Below are positions 24,862 through 38,000 of a stretch of DNA of 64,000 nt, one piece after another (the first letter of the stretch is position 1; each line of letters opens with the position of its first letter). Below the pieces are notes generated by a model. It was given only the letters and a program-made list of their open reading frames with translations, searched no databases and was not told the origin of the DNA. The stretch covers positions 84,930 to 148,929 of the forward strand of contig VZRZ01004144.1 in the NCBI GenBank assembly GCA_013398175.1, in the 5' to 3' direction. The position numbers were made by a program, and so were the translations under genes. This stretch comes from Climacteris rufus. Taxonomy: Eukaryota; Chordata; Aves; Passeriformes; Climacteridae.

Positions 24862-27800
24862 TGCTGCGCCTATGCAGAAGGGACAGTGGTCTGTGTCCTG
24901 TGCCCCAAAAGGTAGCACTGAACATACTGAACATAGAGCTGTTCCTCTGGCAGCATCCTTCCCAGCCATCCTCTGCAGATCCATGCCTGCTGTCTCTGAA
25001 GAAGACACTATTTGGTTGTATAAAGAAGCATCTTCTGCTGCTAACATCCATGTACTGTGATGGTATTTCCATCTCTGTTTAATCTGGTATTAAACAGTAC
25101 ATCGAAACTCTCAGGCATACTCTTTCAGAGGGGAGGACGTAGAAAGGAGCTCTGATCTGTTTGCCTCTGTCCATTTTTTACCCCCCTCCAGCACTGACAT
25201 TAATGAGTAGCTGGAAGAGAGGAGGATGGAGAGAAAACAAGCCTTTGGCTGAGCTGTTGGGAGGAATTCCTCACGGAGGGGTGACACCCGCTTTGCTCAT
25301 GTGGTGCCGTGTGTGATGGATCCAGCACTCGCCCCTCTGCCTTCAGGCATGCAGCCTAATTGGAGGGAACCTCACAAATCTCTAAACTGACACCAACTCT
25401 TTTTCAACACAGAATTACAATAATAATAAGGTTAACTCATCCTCTAAGGGCTCTGTCATGAGCTGCCTAAGGACATCATACACAAGGAGATAAACTGTGA
25501 CTTTATTTCTTTACATGGCTGGTTTCTGAAGGGGGAGGATGCTGCTCCCACAAGGCTGGTGGCATCTCTCTTAGGCAGGAGAATCTGAGTGAAGGGAATG
25601 TCAGCAGCTTGCCAAAAACAAAGAGTAGCTGAGTTAGCACAAAGAGGGATTTAATCTATTCTAAGAATGGGGTTAACACAGATTTATTCAATCCTGACAC
25701 AAAAGAAGGAAGCACAAACTCTAAGAGCCCCTTTACCCAGGGCTTTGATAAATCCACAATACAGCCCCACATCATTAAACCACAATCCGCAGCAATGATT
25801 GCAGGCCTCAAGACCAGCCCCCAAAACAACCACCTTAAAGAGCTCTGTCTGTGTACTTCACCCACACAAGTGCAGAGAGACGCCTTGGGGACAGCTGGCA
25901 CAGGGGCGACACGGGGAGCCGGAGACCTGGGCAGCAGCAGGTGCCGCTGACGCGCGGCGATGAGCTGCTCCGTGAGGCTGCTGAAGGCAGAGCTCGCTAC
26001 CTCATCTTTCCCTTGATGTCTTCAAATCAGATGTGGAGGGCAGCATCAGACAGCAGTGACTGCTGCTTTTAGGGATGGTGTCGCATAGGGTGAGTGGATG
26101 GAGTGTGGTGGCAGGGAAGCAGAGGAGGTCGGACAAGGTGAGGCAGCAGCCTGGCTTACCTCCCTCAGAGAAGCGATCTGAGTCTAATGTGAGCACCTGG
26201 ACACAGAGAAAATGCTGGTTTGGAGCTGGTTTGGAGTAGCCCATGTGGTGTTTTGTCTCTTTTCTTTCAGTTTAGCTGGTATTGCTGGGTATTCCTGTCA
26301 AGACATGTGAGCAATGGTCGCTGCCATGTGCTTGTATCACTGTGCAAGTTTGGGTTGCATTGCACCGTGTGCTGCAGTAACTACTTGGTAGCACCTCCTC
26401 GTATGTGCAGGAGCCTTGGTTTTTTGAGGCCTGTACAATCTCTAGGGTAAGGCATCTGTGAATACAAGGGGACAACAGACACTGTAAAAACAAGGGTAAA
26501 ACAAAAGTAAAACAATTCTGTTTAGTTTTGAGTAGACAAGTGGTCTTGTTATGTGCAGGAAAACTATTAACAAGTTGCTTGATTTCAATCAGTTTTCTCG
26601 AAGAAGGAAGATACATTCACAGATGTTGTAAATAAAAGTGCTTCTTGATTTCAAAAGTTCAGCGATAGCTCTAACATATATAGCATAGCCCTCATATATA
26701 TGCTGACAAGCTGAAAGTATTTTGTTCTCCATTTGAACATCTGGGGATTATTAGAGCCTTATTTCATTGGTTTCTATTATTAATTATGGCAGCAGGCTGA
26801 ATAATTATGATGCATTGCTGCAAAGACAGAACACAATATTTTTTTTCAAAGTACGCTAGGACATCTTGCCATCATCTCAAACATAAAAAGGCCTAGATTA
26901 GTTTTAAAAAGGAAAGTGGATTTTATCTTATTCCAGGGAACTTATTTGCATAGGGACATTTAAAATTAATAAATTACTGTGTTCAGCAAGCCTATTTTGT
27001 GCCTGAGAAAAGAAGGGAATGTAATTTATTTCACCAAGTTCCATTTCTTTTTTTTCCTCTTGGTGAAGCAGCTAATATGGGAAGGGTATATTTTGTGCAG
27101 TTTGTGTAGAAAGACTAGCTTCAAGTTTGGAGTGGCTGCCGGAGGAATTTAGGCTCAGGCTGCAGCATAGTGGTGCCAGACATTTTCAGCTGACATTTGG
27201 TGTCTCATTTTCCACTTGCTCTCAGGGAGAGTGGGCTGGTGAGCTCCCTCTTGAGCAGCAGCAAGCACTTCCTTCGGAATTTTCACTCAACGCCCACCCA
27301 AACAGTGATTTTCAGGCGAGTTGCTTGCACACATTTTTGTCATTGTGAAGAGACGCTCTATATTTGTGAAAGCAGGGTTTCAGCAGAAGGGAATGTTGGG
27401 GGTGAAGGTGCTCCCTAGGCCCTGAGCAGCTGTCAGCAGTGCTGGTGGACAGCAGCAGGGCTGATTTGTCAAGGACACGGTGCCTTGGAGCTGTTCAGCA
27501 AAGACCCGGGAGAAATCTCTCTTCTCTCATCAGAGCTGGGTCTGAGCTGGGATTTATCATGGCAGTTCTTCTTTACGAATCAGTAGGAAGTCTGCTGAAG
27601 GACTTCATCCCCAAGTTGCTGTGGGACCTCAGTTCCTGTTGGATGCTATTAAAGGTGGGGGGAAGTACCAGCAAACCTGCTGAAGCAATTCTGCACTTTG
27701 AGAAGGAGCAGCACCATTATCACCCTCGTCCTGGACCTTTGAACCATTCCTGCAGACGTTCCTGGCCTGAGGAAGCTCTCTTTTACCCCAAAAGAGCAGC

Positions 27801-30800
27801 AGTTGCTGACTCTGTGAAGACTGCAAATAAGTAACATAAATTATTCCCTAGGCTTATCCACAGGATTCAGATGTCCACCCCTAGTTGATCAACTAAAGCT
27901 CTTTCCCAAAACTCGGGGCATCCCTACCTTTCCTTCACAGGTGGATACTCTCTGGATGTTTATTTTGATTTCAAGTAAGAATTGCACACGAAATCTCTAT
28001 CATGCAGAGCAGAAGAACTTTGTTAAGGAAGTTCCCAATGCTATGCTCTGCAACCTATCTTTGGGAGACATGACTGGGAGGTAAAAGGAGTGAGTGAGAT
28101 ATGCTTCAAAAGGGGTTGAGACAGTTAAAGACATACATTTGACCCAAGAATCCCTTTTTCCCTTCATATGTCCTCTGATAATGTGATGTGTAAGGAGTCA
28201 CTACTTCAACATCAGCAAGAGCTTTCGTCTGCAAATTTGACTGACCTCAGCAGTATTAAAAGATTAAATTATTATGTAAGTCAATTCTCCTTAACCACTT
28301 TTTCCAATGAGATAGGTGTCAAAATAGCTTCTGCTGCACATCATTCACTGTCTCACCCCTTATTTGATGAAATATATGTGTATATGTGTATATTGTTCTG
28401 GGGATGACTGTACACTAGGTACTAACATTGTACATGAGCCAACAGTTTCTCATATGGGCATAGCCTAATAGTTATTATTTCCAAAGCTCCAACATTACCT
28501 GCCATACATCAGCCAAAATGCTAACATGAGAATTTAGAGGCTGTGGCCCTCTGCTTGCTTGAAATCACCTAGAAAGCCTTGCTGATCCAGACATGAAGAA
28601 TGACAGAATTATCAGCCCTGCAGAACTAATTGTTAAATGCATGGCAGTTAATTTTTGGATATAAGAATCCTGGTTTTGCCTAGATTTTCACTTTGATTTC
28701 TCCAGAGTGGATTGTAGGAACTTATGTCTGGAAAGAATTTTCTGGACACTCCAGACAGTACTTCATGTAATCCTCATCAAGGGCACTAATGGATATATTC
28801 CTTTGTCAGCAGCACTGCTCCATGTGTTTGGTTGTGGAACAGAAGCGCCACGTTAGCTCAGATGGGAGCTGGGGACTGGTGAGCCTTGCCTAGAGAAGAG
28901 TCTGGCTGCCTTGTTTACACCACTTGCAGATTCACATCCTGCAACCAGGCAGACTGTTCCAGCTTCTGGATTTCAACTTTCACTGAAATAGTTACCTGAG
29001 AATCCTAACGGTGTACACTCAGCTTCCAGAGGCTGAAGGAAAGTCAGCTAAATCAGAAATTAAAATTAAAATTATACAGAATGTATTTGAAATAATTCTT
29101 CTTGTCCTTCCTAATAGAAGACAGGAAAAATATTAAGGAATTTGGACAAGATCGTTTTAAATAATTAATTTAACTTTTCAGAAGACAATCCATCAGGAAA
29201 AGCAAGATCATTGAGTGGGTGGTCAGTCACACTGGACATCTTTTTAGGATCCAGTTTACCCTAGAGAAATACCTCATCTTCTCAGCATCTCCCTGCCATC
29301 CACAGAGAGGTTGGAGAGCAAGGGTGCAACTGACAGATTCTTCCAGTAAGCAAGATGATAAGCTGTTTCAGGCTACACAAAGAAGCATCTAGCTACTGCA
29401 TTTAAAAATAATGTGTTTTGACTAGTGTGTCTTATTTGATAGGCTATCATGTCATGCGCTGGCACTAACAAGAGATGTGAACAATACGAAATGTCATGTT
29501 AGGCTAAAGATGCAAAAAATGTTGCAGAAATGCAAAATATGTCAATTTCATCAAAGTGGCTTTTTCAATTAGAAAAGTGCTTCATGAAAAATATTTCTCA
29601 ATACAATTGATCTGGAAGGTAAGGGTGTATTTTTTTTTTTTTTTAATATATAACAGAAGGAATATTGAGAAACATGGCAGGAATTTCTTTTGTCCAGAGA
29701 CAGGAGAGACTGACCCAGTCAGTCCAATTTTTATCTTTAGTCTTTACAGCTAGCTTCTGCCTCAAATCCTATCCATCACAGAAAAGTACACATCTGTCCT
29801 TTTGGTGCAAATAAAACTTTCTCACATTGTTGCCAGTAACAATGCAGCAAGTCTAATGTTTGAAGAGGAGCTCCTGTATTTAGCATTAGTGAAACCTGAG
29901 TAACTTTGAATTTGGTCTGTTGTCATTACTTTATGCATATTGATCTGCTGTGCTTGGCAAAAGTGAGTAACTTTGTATTTAGCTTTGATCTCTGTCTCTG
30001 TAGCTGTAAGGTTAGTGTGGTAGAGGGACTCCTTAGCTGAGTGATACTGTAGTTTGATTAGTGCAAATTGCATCCAGTACTGAATGTATAAATAATCCAA
30101 AACTATAACAAAGGTGTAAGTCTTAATTTATTTAATTTAGGTTTATTTTTTTAAGATGTGTACAGTTCTTAATTGCTTCGTAACTTTAGCGTAGTTTTTA
30201 TTTATATCCTCTCTTTTTAGAATCAATCTGTAGTTCTTGTTTCATGGTGATGTAAACCCTGTGATGCCTTCATTAGGGTTAGTATCTCATCAACAGCTGG
30301 ATTACTGAGAAGTGCTCAGGTCCTTCAGAAATGAGAGCAGTCAGTTATACCATGAAAGGACTCTTAAAGCATGTCTTGGTGTTTGGGTCTCTATATTGGA
30401 TCTGAAAATATGGTTTTTGTAATGACAAAAATAACCTGTTTTTAAAGGCAGGGAAATATTTGGTGTGCATTCAAAATGTGCTGGAAAGGGGAACTTTTCA
30501 GTCTGAACTAAATGATGTTTTTATTGTGGTCTATGTTTCGAACAACTGAAATGGCAGATCAAACTAAACATGCCTTTTTCCCCCTCTCTGCCTTTATGTT
30601 AAATCCCTGACTCTTTCAGAGGAGCTATCAGTCAAAATGAGATACAGATACAGATAATTTGTATCTAAGGTTTCTTCCTAGCCAGGTGACAATTGTTCCT
30701 GTATGAAGTGTTTACCCTATGAAGTGTCTATCCTACAAATGCTAGGAAAGCTTGGGCCATCTCATTTTTGATCCAGTAAAGCATTTTCCATCACATTATG

Positions 30801-31165
30801 CTTATAGGTGTAATTACAAGTTCTGCAGGACCCTAGATTTACTTTAAAGTGTGCTAGAGACCTTGTTAAAGAAAACTTGGTTTCTACACACATGGTTACC
30901 AGCCCTACAGCCTGCACACAGTGAGAGCATCTGCAAGTCCAGATAGGTCCTGGTCCCCCTTTCAAGTCCTAGCAGATTAGTCTGTCCTGAAAGTAACAAT
31001 ATCCCCCCATCTTGAAGTGTGCCTTTTAAAAGAAATTAAACCAAATGGTTTTGTACCATTTTAAGAACACTGCTGGTTCATCTGAGAGAGAAGAGATTCT
31101 TGCACTGAGTGCTGGTGCACAGATAAGGCAGAGATATCTCAGTATCTCAGAAGGAAGGATCAGAA

Positions 31166-31192
31166 ATACACACACACGTGCATGTGCACACA
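31166..31192. repeat. CA/TG alternating tract with E-box CACGTG
   Basis: Positions 31166-31192 alternate purine and pyrimidine throughout, beginning as (AC)n. The canonical E-box CACGTG sits at 31175-31180. It lies about 2 kb upstream of the EGF exon and is most simply a degenerate microsatellite. Confidence 0.8.
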
Positions 31193-33220
31193 GAGCAGTC
31201 TCCTGTTCCTCAGAAAGGAAGCAAACTTCCTCTTGGTAATGGGAGATTTGAAGGAAATGTCATTATGTGTTCCACAATAGAAAGAATGTGTATTAATAAG
31301 GATCCTATATTTCTTGCTGCAGTTTCCTGGACAGAAATAGATTTGAATGTGGGCCATAGCAGAGATCCAGCACACCCAGAACCCACGAGGCACAGTGCAT
31401 AGGGGATCCCTACCACGGGTATGGAGTCCCACAAGTCCTGAGCACACCGGGATCTATGTGTGTGCAGTGGGCAAGTCAATTGAGAGCTGACATGCCACAC
31501 GTTTCCTCTGTCTGGGAGGATTTCCAGGGGAAAAAAGGAACATGCATGAAGTCCTGTCAGGATGATAACTCTGTGCATGTATTTCACATGTTGGTAGCCG
31601 GTGTCACTTAGAGGGTGAGAGATAGCTCAAAATGTTTAGCACCAGACCAAATGGACCTTGTGTTCCCACCTTTTTTGGGTAGCAAAAATTCCTGGGCAAG
31701 CTGTCAAAGGAGGCTATACCATGCTATAACTTCTCCTGTCAGCCCATCCTGTCTGTGCCTTCCCAGAGACAGCTGTCAGCCCACAGCCCAGGAATCCTCA
31801 CTGCCCCAGTGGTGCTCCTGCACTGCACAGTCCTCAGCAGCCTCCGCCAGCCTCACACAGGTACCCCAGTGTAAATCAGGGAACCAGGAGAGGCAGAGGG
31901 TTTGTGTTCAGCATACATGCACTTGAAAAGATGCAATGATGGTCCATAGTGCAGAGGTCCTGGAAATCCTATCAATGAAAGAGAAGCTAATGCTGCCAGC
32001 AGGGACATAGAGATTGTCTGTCATTCTCATTTGCTGGGAGCTGGGCCTAGCCCGTTCTCACATAAGGACAATATAACCAACTTTATTAGTGCAAGTGGTT
32101 AGAGACTCTTACAACTCTCCTTGGACAGCAGCGACAGAAAAGAAATTCATTATGAAAATTTGAATCTTGGATCTGCTGCACTCACTTTTCCCAGAGGTGG
32201 GATAATACCTAAGCATGCCTGCTGCCGGCACGACTGGCTCGGAGGCAGAACACAAACTGCAATTGTTCTATAACACTCGGGGACTTCCTTTGGAAGATAA
32301 AAATGCTTCAACGTATTTGTGTGCAAACTACATTTCCTCAGACATCCATCGTGAGATTTCTTTCTTCTGTTTTTAATTAATCATGGCTAGAAGATCCTAT
32401 CACAGGAAAGAGAGTTTTACCATTTGAGATATTGTAAGTATTGGTTAAATGGAAGAATCTGCCAAAATAACCCAGCTTAATTAATACCTCGGTAGCCTAC
32501 AAAATTCATGTGAGTTTATGGCAGTAACACACTGTGTTTTGGTCTGTGAAGTTGAGCACATACCTGTTTCAAAATTAATTGAAGCCTTTATTTTCCTGGC
32601 TGCATGAAGGGATTTTCCAGGATTTGCAGTCTCAGTGACTACTTAACTACTGCAGAAGTAGGCTCGGAAAGACAAACTAGTTTAAGGTACTGGATGCTGT
32701 GGGATATGGAGGAAGCCAGTGGTCTCTGGGGCATGGGTGTGCAGCACTGATGATGAACTTCAGCTCTGGACTCTTGCTCCACTGCCGCCATAAATTCATC
32801 TTTCTGTATATTTTCTGTTGAATGACCAAACGTATTGTAATAGTATATTACATGCAAATGTGCAGAGTCTCCCTCCTAGCCTTGCCTTGGTTCAAGGAGA
32901 CAGTGCATAAAGGATAACAGAAACGATCAGGTATTTTTGATGTGCTATTCTGTCATCAGCTTTTGAATAGTCAGGTTATTTTTTCTGGTGTCTCATTTGC
33001 TGTAATTTGACAGAAATTAGAAAGGAATGAGAGAAACCCTTGCAAATCTTCACATCGGTCAACCTGTTCAAAGGTGCAAACCTTTGCTCTTGCTTCCCAT
33101 GAGCCACATCTTTCATATCTCATTCTTCTGATTTTCCTTTCTTTCATATGTTGAGTTCTTTCTATCATTTCACCTTATCCCACATTGCCAGGTTAACATT
33201 CCCTTCACCTGTGTTCACAG

Positions 33221-33344
33221 AGAATGCAAACAAACTGGAAGAAAGTGCAAGAGGGATCTACATCCCTTGTCCAGAGCATTACAACGGCTTCTGCATGCAC
33301 GGCAAGTGTGAGCACTCCACAAACATGCTGGAACCATCTTGCAG
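33221..33344 (+). CDS. TMEFF2: TMEFF2 exon: linker and most of the EGF-like module
   Basis: The exon follows TTCACAG and ends before GTAACC. The first two bases complete a Glu codon, then it reads NANKLEESARGIYIPCPEHY, NGFCMHGKCEHS and ends at EPSC with the first two bases of an Arg codon. Four of the six EGF cysteines are here (IPC, FC, KC, SC). The EGF module is extracellular. Compared with the mammalian protein as I remember it, three consecutive residues just before the first EGF cysteine differ (EHH in mammals, GIY here), and two more differ between the third and fourth cysteines (Ile to Thr, Gln to Leu). Surrounding residues are unchanged. Confidence 0.96.
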
Positions 33345-34856
33345 GTAACCCTTCTCCTGCCAAGGAAACACGTGGAAATGCTGATTTACAGTACACTTAA
33401 TCCAGATTAACTGTGGAAAATAATGGCAACTATGGTCCTTTGTGCTACGAAATCCATCAGGCTTAAATTATTCAACAATGTCCCCAAAGTGTATTGAGTT
33501 ATGAACAATGTTAATTAACTATAAAGCTATCTAGTAACCTTCAGTTACATTTAGATATGTTTTTAAAAGCCCATCACAAAGCGTTCAGACCACTGCCAGG
33601 TAGCCTAAGGGAGAGGAATGCCAGCAGGGATGTGTCCCTGCTGTGGCAGGAGTGATGCTCATGGGGCAGCCAGCTAGGGCAGAGGTGCTCCTTCAGCAGG
33701 AGGTGATTTTGGAGGAGGTTAGGGCAGGGAGGAGGAGTATAGTGAAAGCATTGTAGTGCTTCTGCAATGAATGCCTCCCTGCACAGGGGCTGATATTCCT
33801 TCTGAAGTCAACCAATGGCCTGGTGTCAGGCAAAAGAACTATTACACATGAAGCACCGTTTTCCTGGGACATTGGACTGGGAAAACAAAGATGCAGACCA
33901 GACTTTCTCCCCAGGGCAGATCATCAAGCCAGCTTCTCCCAGCTCACACAAACAGCCAGGGCACGTTTTGCTCTTGGAAGCTGCTGCATTTTAGGTGCTC
34001 CATTCAGCTGGAAAATGTCCTTTCCTCAAGGTGCTGGCAGCTGTGGAAATGCAGGAGAGGAAAAAGATGGAAGCTCAAGGCTTAACCCATCATGGTTAGT
34101 GCTCCACTAACACACCTGAGAGGAGCCCAAGCCATCTGTCTCAGTCCCTTATAGTTGCTGCCGCCATTGACCTGGATTTTCACATCTTCTTACCTGGGCT
34201 TTTAAGGGGAAACAGGGCAGGAGCTAAAATTGTAAAAATACTGCTTGCCCCCAAAATCACAGAGCGGGGTGGAGATGTCAGGCTGCAGGATGGGAGCAGT
34301 GCAGCAGGCAGCATCGGGGTGGATGGCTGCAGCATCAACAGAGGGGTTTTTTAATAGCAACCAGACGAAATGTAAATGATGTATCCACTTTCAGGATCAT
34401 CTAATCACATTTCATATGGAGCCTGGATGATTGCTTATCACCTCCTTAGGGGTAATCTGCATAAGGAGCCACAACTAGATGGCTTTTCACCCTCCCCCAC
34501 CTCCCCAAAGAAAGGGAGAAACCTTAAGTATGTTGTGCAAGGAATTAAATGGGTTCTCATCACAACGTGCAAGTAGTTCCACTTGAAACCAGTTATGTGT
34601 CAGTCCCATGGGCACCTCCAGGCACTCTCAAAGTGTTGTTCACTTTCACAGACCTTGGTGACACTGAGGACCTGAAGTCTTCCCTCTGAGAGGCTGAGCG
34701 GGCACCGGTACTCTCTCTGTGGGAGTCCATTCTGAAAACAAAAACCCACATAATCTTATGCTTCAGCCACTAATTTTTTTTTTTCCCCAGATACAATTTT
34801 TCCAGCATTCTTTTCAAGCAGCAGGTATAATGAGAAAAAAAAAAATTTTGTTTCAG
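33345..34856 (+). other. TMEFF2: TMEFF2 intron of about 1.5 kb with a decoy acceptor
   Basis: The intron has donor GTAACC at 33345. The true acceptor is TTTCAG ending at 34856, preceded by an unusually A-rich stretch (about 34835-34846). A much stronger-looking acceptor lies 66 nt upstream. No gene or mobile element is visible. Confidence 0.88.
34773..34830 (+). promoter_or_regulatory. TMEFF2: Strong decoy 3' splice site and possible 34-nt poison microexon
   Basis: A run of T followed by CCCCAG ends at 34790 and looks like a strong acceptor. A consensus-like donor, CAG|GTATAA, follows at 34824/34825, so 34791-34824 could act as a 34-nt microexon. In the phase delivered by the EGF exon, using the decoy acceptor and reading on meets TAA at 34828-34830. 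Splicing the 34-nt piece to the transmembrane exon shifts the frame and meets TGA at once after ATG. Either would truncate the protein before the last two EGF cysteines and the membrane anchor. The sequence signals are visible; their use is inference. Confidence 0.4.
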
Positions 34857-35015
34857 ATGTGATGCCGGCTATACTGGACAACACTGTGAAAAAAAGGACT
34901 ACAGCGTTTTATATGTGGTTCCAGGTCCAGTACGATTTCAGTATGTCTTAATAGCAGCTGTGATTGGAACCATCCAGATTGCTATCATCTGTGTTGTAGT
35001 CCTCTGTATTACAAG
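34857..35015 (+). CDS. TMEFF2: TMEFF2 exon: end of EGF module and transmembrane helix
   Basis: The exon starts after TTTCAG with the base that completes Arg, then reads CDAGYTGQHCEKKDYSVLYV, followed by the hydrophobic stretch from about FQYVLIAAVIGTIQIAIICV to VVLCIT, and ends with AG of an Arg codon before GTCAGT. It supplies the last two EGF cysteines. The His in GQHC occupies the position where EGF receptor ligands have a conserved Arg, a known feature of the TMEFF family that argues against ordinary high-affinity EGFR binding. About 23 uninterrupted hydrophobic residues form the single membrane helix. One conservative change (Val to Ile in the helix) is seen relative to the remembered mammalian sequence. 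Confidence 0.97.
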
Positions 35016-38000
35016 GTCAGTATCTCTGGTACTTTGCAGGAGAAAGAGAAAAGACTTTTGTTTTTCTTACAATGTGTGCTGATTATACCGATTTCTGCAG
35101 TGACACTACTGATAACAAATGCTATTTAATTCACCAGCAAACAGAAGATATCATCTGGTCCAGGCAGCCAGTGCTCCTTCATTATTATGACTGAATTTTT
35201 ACTTCCATCTTAATCAAACTTAGGTAGCAATGGTGCCTACAGCCAGAGAAGTTCTCTATTTTGTATTCAAATGCTTGGACAAATATTGTTCATATAAATA
35301 AGGGGAATATAAATACAGCAGCTGGATCAACACTTAATAAAACTAATCATATCTCCATCTGGTTTCCTTAAGGGGCCCATTCCCTTAGTCCTAATCAGGC
35401 AAAGCATACAAACTTTTAAGCCTGTTTGCAACCCCGTTGATTAAATGATTTCATTAGGCTTGAGTGCATGTTCAAAGGCACTGCACATGTTTTAGGGTCT
35501 TTACTAGATGGTGGCACACCGAGTCATGTATGATGTACTTAGGGTTTTTTCTGTAGTGAGGAGGAGAGGGTTGTGTGAAGACAGCCCCAGGGTAGTTCAG
35601 GATGAGGGGTAAAGGCAATCCTTCCCCTCCTACATGTGCTGCTCTACTCCCCCACTGAACTGTGTTACTGTCTCTGGGAGGGCTTGGGCTAAGTTTTGAA
35701 CGTCAGACATCTACAGGCTTCTCTCAGAAGTCACAAGGTTAAATTAATTCAGCTAGCAACACTGATAAATCACTGTTTTAACAATAATTTTCTTCTTAAA
35801 ATAAAAAGAATGCCAGGTATCATACCTCTGTATAAAATAAAATCTCTACTTTATTTCCGTCCCTGTGTTGCACTACCTGACTGGAAGACAATTGTAGAGC
35901 ATTTTTTCCTGAAAAAGACATTAAAAAAATTCCTAAATCCTTCTCTGGCCTAAGGGCATAAAGCAAAACCTTTTTTGGCCAAACTGAGTTCATCCACTGA
36001 ATGGCAACTACCGAATGAGGCAGTAGATTACAGGAGGTTGTATTCACTGAAGTAATTCAAACAACTAAAAATACAGTCTGTAGTAAGACAAAGAAGGTCG
36101 TGTAGTACCTGATAATGGAACAAATGCATATTGTTTTGTCAAGTGACTGTAGTTTTGTCACCTTGAAGCAGTGAGCAAAGTACTTTATCCTGAAGAATGG
36201 AGACAGTGAGTTCTGAGTGATCTGGTACTGTAATGCAAATTACCCATCACACCGTTTTCCTACAGAGACAGTACTTTTCCCCCACACTTTGTAACCAAGT
36301 CAGTTTATGATCTTTTGACTTTTTTCTGTAATGCATGTAATTACTGCAGAGCATCCTCCATCCCAGCATAATGATGTGAGGTATACATTTGCAAAAGTGT
36401 GCTCTTAAGTGGCCTAAGAGAAATCCACATGACAAGAGAGCGTTGTGGCAGCATATGCATAAGCAATTGAGTTTTTGAAGTTGTCTGCTTTGGAGAACCT
36501 GACTGTACTGGTTTGAACTCCACACCCTGAGTTCTTCAAAGTGCTGAAACCACCTCGCCAGATTCCTGGGAGAAGGGAGATTTCACTCAGAGGCTGCTGA
36601 GGCCAAATTCTTTGCTGCTTCAGTGCAACTTCACCTAATTAATTTATCAGATGTGTTTGGTGCACTTGTGTCCATTTGAGCCTCACAAAACTACCATTGT
36701 AATCTTCCAGCTATCATTACTGTTGTTGCTCTTAAAATCTTACCTGTGCAAATCTATGGGTTGTCCTCCATTGCTGTTAGGGCCATTGTTGCATAGACAC
36801 TTTAATCTGAATAAATGAGCTGCTGATAGCTGAGGTTTTCTTTCCCTTGCTCCTTCCTCTGCCTCCTGGGCACTTGGTCCTCCAATGCTCTGTTTCCACC
36901 ACCAGGATTTCTGTTGCCACAGAACCAGCATGGTCAGGGATGGACTCAGCTGAAAATGCAACCAACAGAAGCGATGATTTGGTTTTAAGTGACACAGTTC
37001 CTGGAAGAGGTTGGCTGCTTGGCTACTCATCACTAGTGCCAGGAATGGGAGTAAGCTTCTGTAGTGGAGTGGAGAGGAGTGGAGGAGTAGGGGACCAGAG
37101 GCCAAGAGGTGAAACAGGGAGGCACAGTCTGCCCAAGAACTTTTAGCTTAGAGATAAGGCAAAAAGAGGTAATGATGAAAGTGAAGGAGGATGGCAAATA
37201 ATATAGGTATGGCCTAGTGTCATAATGATTCTCAGCGGTTTTCTTTATAGCTTTGCATTTTTAGTGCTTCCCTAATGTTTAGTCACAGCAGCTTATTTAT
37301 GTGAAGAAATAACTTGATTAAAAATGAATGCATAACGTGTTTTACCTGCTATGAATCACATTGTGAGTAACTCAAGCTTGTGAGCAAAGCTTCAGTGGAG
37401 GGAGGGAGGGCAGCCTGTGCTCCAGCACCTGGTTTACATCGGTGTAACTGCTGTGTTCATAAATGAATACATCCCCCACACAGTGCACTACAAAGGACTT
37501 TTGATTAAAGAGTTAAGGACCGAGGAAAACCTATCACACAGTTTTAGCAGGTGATTAAGTCTGAAAAGCTGGTTAAATGCCAACGCCCCTCTTAGGAAAC
37601 CCTGCTGCACTTCAGACACAACCTACCTGTAAATGCCATAGCATTGCATGTAAGCTGTCATGCTGTTGGTGCTTGGCCCTGGGGCCTTCCCAAGCTCCCA
37701 TGCACTGGTAATGTGCAATTAAGACATGGGCATTTTTGGTTCAAAGATGCTTTTTCATCATCTTAATTGGAGTAATATCTACGTTTAAATCGATTTCTCT
37801 CGACCTTGAACCAAGTGACTGTGTAGATACTGTCAATGTCTGTTTGGGGAATGTGCTGGTGAGATGCTCATCTCCTTGCTTCCAGCTGGGGCAGTTGGTA
37901 TCCACCACACTCGGCCTCATCCCCTGGCATTGCTGACCACCCTGATCATCCCCCAGCCACCTGGTTCCTCCCCGTTTCTTACAAAGCCAGTCTGGTTGTG

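Larger units (their letters stand above)
9271..33220 (+). other. TMEFF2: Large TMEFF2 intron of about 24 kb
   Basis: The intron has donor GTACGG at 9271 and acceptor TTCACAG ending at 33220. No coding gene can be supported inside it on either strand. The longest frame (23337-24011, minus strand) has no recognisable domain. The intron holds a 20-bp palindrome in an alternating purine/pyrimidine tract (9881-9909), two hairpins (13208-13229, 19211-19231), a 56-bp tandem duplication (19043-19154), a (TG)13 microsatellite (24827-24852) and a CA/TG tract (31166-31192). I recognise no mobile element. Confidence 0.85.
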
